Source: RGIG464 sp045643185 (GTDB lineage Bacteria; Myxococcota_A; Bradymonadia; UBA4248). From it: a DNA stretch of 22,919 nucleotides. The notes below the pieces were generated by a model. The model saw only the letters and a list, made by a program, of their open reading frames with translations, did no database searches and was not told the DNA's origin. A program made the translations under genes and the position numbers. Location of the stretch: the NCBI GenBank assembly GCA_045643185.1, contig JAZUKH010000049.1:1-22919 (forward strand), written 5' to 3'. Position 1 is the stretch's first letter, and every line of letters starts with the position of its first letter. This document shows, piece after piece, positions 22,437-22,919 of the stretch.

Positions 22437-22655
22437 AGCTCATCTGTGCAGTGTGGGCGGTTGCTCTCTATATAGTCACAGCGCCTTTAACCCTCCCTGT
22501 GGGCACTGAGTGGGTCTAAATGAACTATGCCCGAAGATGCCCCGAGGCTGCTTTAAGCTCTCGCAGTGCTCATGTTCTCGGGTAATGCAAGCGTCAACGT
22601 GGTAGGTGTTACAAAGTCTGTTAATGTATGAAAGATTGTGTTAAGATGTGCTGTC
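22437..22655 (+). ncRNA. Candidate rod-shaped structured RNA, 6S-like
   Basis: The segment can fold into a long rod. CTTTAACCCTCC (22485-22496) pairs with GGTAGG, GTT and AAAG in 22601-22616 with small bulges. ACAG (22478-22481) pairs with CTGT (22618-22621), and ATATA (22470-22474) with TGTAT (22625-22629). AGCTCATCT (22437-22445) pairs with AGATGTGCT (22644-22652) with one mismatch. The two strands then separate into a large internal bubble. The apical arm is closed by CCCGAG (22541-22546) and CTCGGG (22577-22582). Its 3' side reads GTGCTCATGTTCTCGGG, which resembles the GGTGAGCATGCTCGG region of E. coli 6S RNA, and CCCCGAG resembles its CCCUGAGC partner. 6S RNA mimics an open promoter and sequesters RNA polymerase. 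TATAGT at 22471-22476 could be a -10, which would place the 5' end near 22483. The ends are uncertain and no T-run follows. Confidence 0.42.
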
Positions 22656-22737
22656 TAAGAAATTTCGTGGGACAGCAGTGATAAGTTACGCAAGCGTAGC
22701 ATTTAAAATTAAACTTTAAAACAGTTAAGACCAAGTC

Positions 22738-22919
22738 ATGAAACCAACATACACACTATTACTTGCCACGATAGCCATGCTGAGCCTTTCGGCTTGCCAG
22801 AATAGGCCGATCAACCAGCCAACAACAGATGCCCAACAACAGAGTGAAAACGCAGCCAATGCCCAAGAACCGGGGGCAGACTCAGCAGGACAATCTCAAA
22901 TTGCAAAATTGCTCTTAGC
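22738..22919 (+). CDS. Lipoprotein, N-terminal part only
   Basis: The frame opens at ATG 22738 and is still open at the window end after 60 codons, so the 3' part is missing. It encodes a short lipoprotein signal peptide (MKPTYTLLLATIAML...) ending in the lipobox LSAC with Cys20 as the lipidated residue. A low-complexity Gln/Asn/Ala/Pro-rich linker follows (residues 21-55), usual between a lipid anchor and a folded domain. No domain can be named from what is present. The Shine-Dalgarno is weak (TTAAGACC upstream). The gene directly follows the candidate structured RNA. Confidence 0.72.
   Translation, partial: MKPTYTLLLATIAMLSLSACQNRPINQPTTDAQQQSENAANAQEPGADSAGQSQIAKLLL

Larger units (their letters stand above)
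22185..22737. other. Non-coding gap with repeats, terminator and candidate ncRNA
   Basis: No gene is visible in these 553 bp. They hold tandem 18-bp repeats (22190-22243), an operator-like inverted repeat (22296-22312), a TATAAT (22362-22367), a strong terminator (22380-22414), a candidate structured RNA (about 22437-22655) and a small hairpin with TACGC and GCGTA arms (22687-22698). Confidence 0.6.

Overview
This window reads like a moderate-GC member of the Myxococcota (the former Deltaproteobacteria). The evidence is a stand-alone CarD/CdnL regulator and very large cysteine-rich lipoproteins. Those lipoproteins carry Stig1-like repeats, a MopE-like segment, an IgGFc-binding-type domain and calcium-binding repeats joined to a vWA-like domain, a mix typical of myxobacterial surface proteins. 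Every confident gene is on the + strand, and no tRNA, rRNA, insertion sequence or CRISPR array is visible.

Layout. 1-420 is AT-rich with an extended -10 promoter. 421-3220 is an informational block: carD, then rpsD and hisS, separated by strong intrinsic terminators. 3405-4826 encodes a lipoprotein with seven Cys/Trp repeats. 5040-6944 encodes a divergent DnaK paralogue. 7249-10266 encodes a 1005-residue Stig1-repeat/IgGFc-binding-like lipoprotein. 10267-10688 is a gap packed with nested hairpins. 10689-12572 is the canonical dnaK. 12778-13956 encodes an ATP-grasp ligase and 14080-15312 a PLP aminotransferase. 15423-18921 is a compact three-gene operon: a ParA-like ATPase with a RodZ-type HTH, a PolX-like HhH domain fused to a methyltransferase-like domain, and a single-repeat voltage-gated cation channel. 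19080-22184 encodes a 1034-residue lipoprotein with Ca-binding repeats and a vWA-like domain. 22185-22737 is non-coding and holds tandem repeats, a terminator and a candidate 6S-like structured RNA. At 22738 a further lipoprotein begins and runs off the window.

How it fits together. The two DnaKs look like a housekeeping copy (GGT/CGT-rich codons, acidic EIED tail) and a specialised copy (Gln/Ala-rich tail, diverged substrate-binding domain), with no grpE or dnaJ beside either. The lipoproteins are monocistronic, with good TATAAT boxes and their own terminators. The three-gene operon is the most original coding unit: gaps are 3 nt and -8 nt, and its domain combination points to DNA or the nucleoid on one side and the membrane on the other, but I cannot assign a function.

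The most interesting non-coding signal is a family of intergenic hairpins at five positions. They differ in stem sequence but share one architecture: two stem blocks separated by a single bulged C that follows ATA. Together with GTAG-headed hairpins and related 11-mers, this suggests a REP-like dispersed element. All identifications come from reading the sequence and from remembered family features; no database search was run.
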